Below are positions 5,418 to 5,780 of a DNA stretch of 5,780 nt, in pieces. The notes beneath the pieces are model-generated. The model did not search any database. It saw only the letters and a program-made list of their open reading frames with translations, and had not been told where the DNA came from. Made by a program: the position numbers and the translations under genes. Each line of letters begins with the position of its first letter. Position 1 is the first letter of the stretch. The DNA is from Pseudomonadota bacterium (lineage in GTDB: Bacteria; Pseudomonadota; Gammaproteobacteria; Burkholderiales; Gallionellaceae): contig JAJXTT010000133.1 of assembly GCA_021783525.1 (NCBI GenBank), positions 1 through 5,780 on the forward strand, given 5' to 3'.

Positions 5418-5780
5418 TCCTCGTCATCGCAAAGAAGGAATTCCGCAGCCTGGTCTCCGCACCGTCCACCTGGTGGCTGCTGGCGCCGATGCAGTTCCTG
5501 TTCGCATGGTTCTACTTCGGGCGCGTTGACGATTACCTGCAGGTGCAGGCGCAACTGACCCAGCTTGACAACGCGCCGGGAGCGACGATAGCCATCGTCT
5601 CTCCCGTCTGCAGCGTGCTGGCGCTGTTGCTGATGATGCTGATCCCGCTGTATACCATGCGCCTGATCGCGGAGGAACGCCGCAACCGGACATGGGTGCT
5701 GCTGCTCACCGCCCCGGTCTCTGCCACCCATATCGTGCTCGGGAAATTCATCGGCCTGATGTTGCTGATCGCGTTCATCG
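5414..5780 (+). CDS. ABC-2 type permease, GldF-like, N-terminal part
   Basis: The open frame starts at the ATG overlapping the ATPase stop (ATGA, 5414-5417) and continues through the right edge, showing 122 codons. GAGG (5400-5403) lies ten bases upstream. The protein begins MILVIAKKEFRSLVSAPSTW, the usual cytoplasmic lead of ABC-2 permeases. A first membrane helix spans about residues 18-36, a periplasmic stretch 37-57 and a second helix about 58-80. The motif TMRLIAEERRNRTW (81-94) continues into LLLTAPVSATHIVLGKF (96-112), and a third helix begins at the edge. The conserved RLIAEE then LLLTAPVS then LGKF pattern is typical of the GldF-type ABC-2 membrane subunit. It should form the transmembrane path for the adjacent ATPase. 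Related operons in proteobacteria often continue with a GldG-like auxiliary membrane protein, which would lie beyond the window. Confidence 0.88.
   Translation, partial: MILVIAKKEFRSLVSAPSTWWLLAPMQFLFAWFYFGRVDDYLQVQAQLTQLDNAPGATIAIVSPVCSVLALLLMMLIPLYTMRLIAEERRNRTWVLLLTAPVSATHIVLGKFIGLMLLIAFI

Overview
The window looks like a GC-rich Gram-negative chromosome segment. It encodes outer-membrane proteins, a lipoprotein channel with a lipobox, and a periplasmic adaptor, all of which need a double membrane. The gene families and codon style suggest a proteobacterium, possibly a betaproteobacterium; that placement is inference, because no rRNA or other marker gene is present. I saw no insertion sequence, CRISPR array, tRNA or rRNA gene, or phage gene.

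Layout. Positions 1-2782, minus strand: an RND-type tripartite efflux operon in the order outer-membrane channel (1202-2782), periplasmic adaptor (45-1205), then the first seven codons of what is probably the inner-membrane RND pump (1-23), which runs off the left edge. Channel and adaptor overlap by four bases (GTGA), and the pump start follows the adaptor stop by 21 bases. Positions 2783-2907: a 125-base spacer with an AT-rich block and a candidate promoter for the efflux operon. Positions 2908-4275, minus strand: an OprB-family porin whose start I move to a GTG with a strong Shine-Dalgarno. Positions 4276-4682: a divergent control region of about 400 bases. It holds a candidate promoter towards the porin with a dyad in its spacer, a possible 35-codon upstream reading frame, a near-perfect direct repeat, and a candidate promoter towards the right-hand operon. 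Positions 4683-5780, plus strand: an ABC exporter operon, with a GldA/CcmA-type ATPase coupled by an ATGA overlap to an ABC-2 permease (GldF-like) cut by the right edge.

How the parts work together. The efflux genes should form a complete proton-driven pump spanning both membranes once the pump gene beyond the left edge is included. The porin is a separate diffusion channel in the outer membrane. The ABC pair is an inner-membrane exporter of unknown substrate. The families are all known; nothing here amounts to a clearly new system. The least explained part is the 4276-4682 control region.
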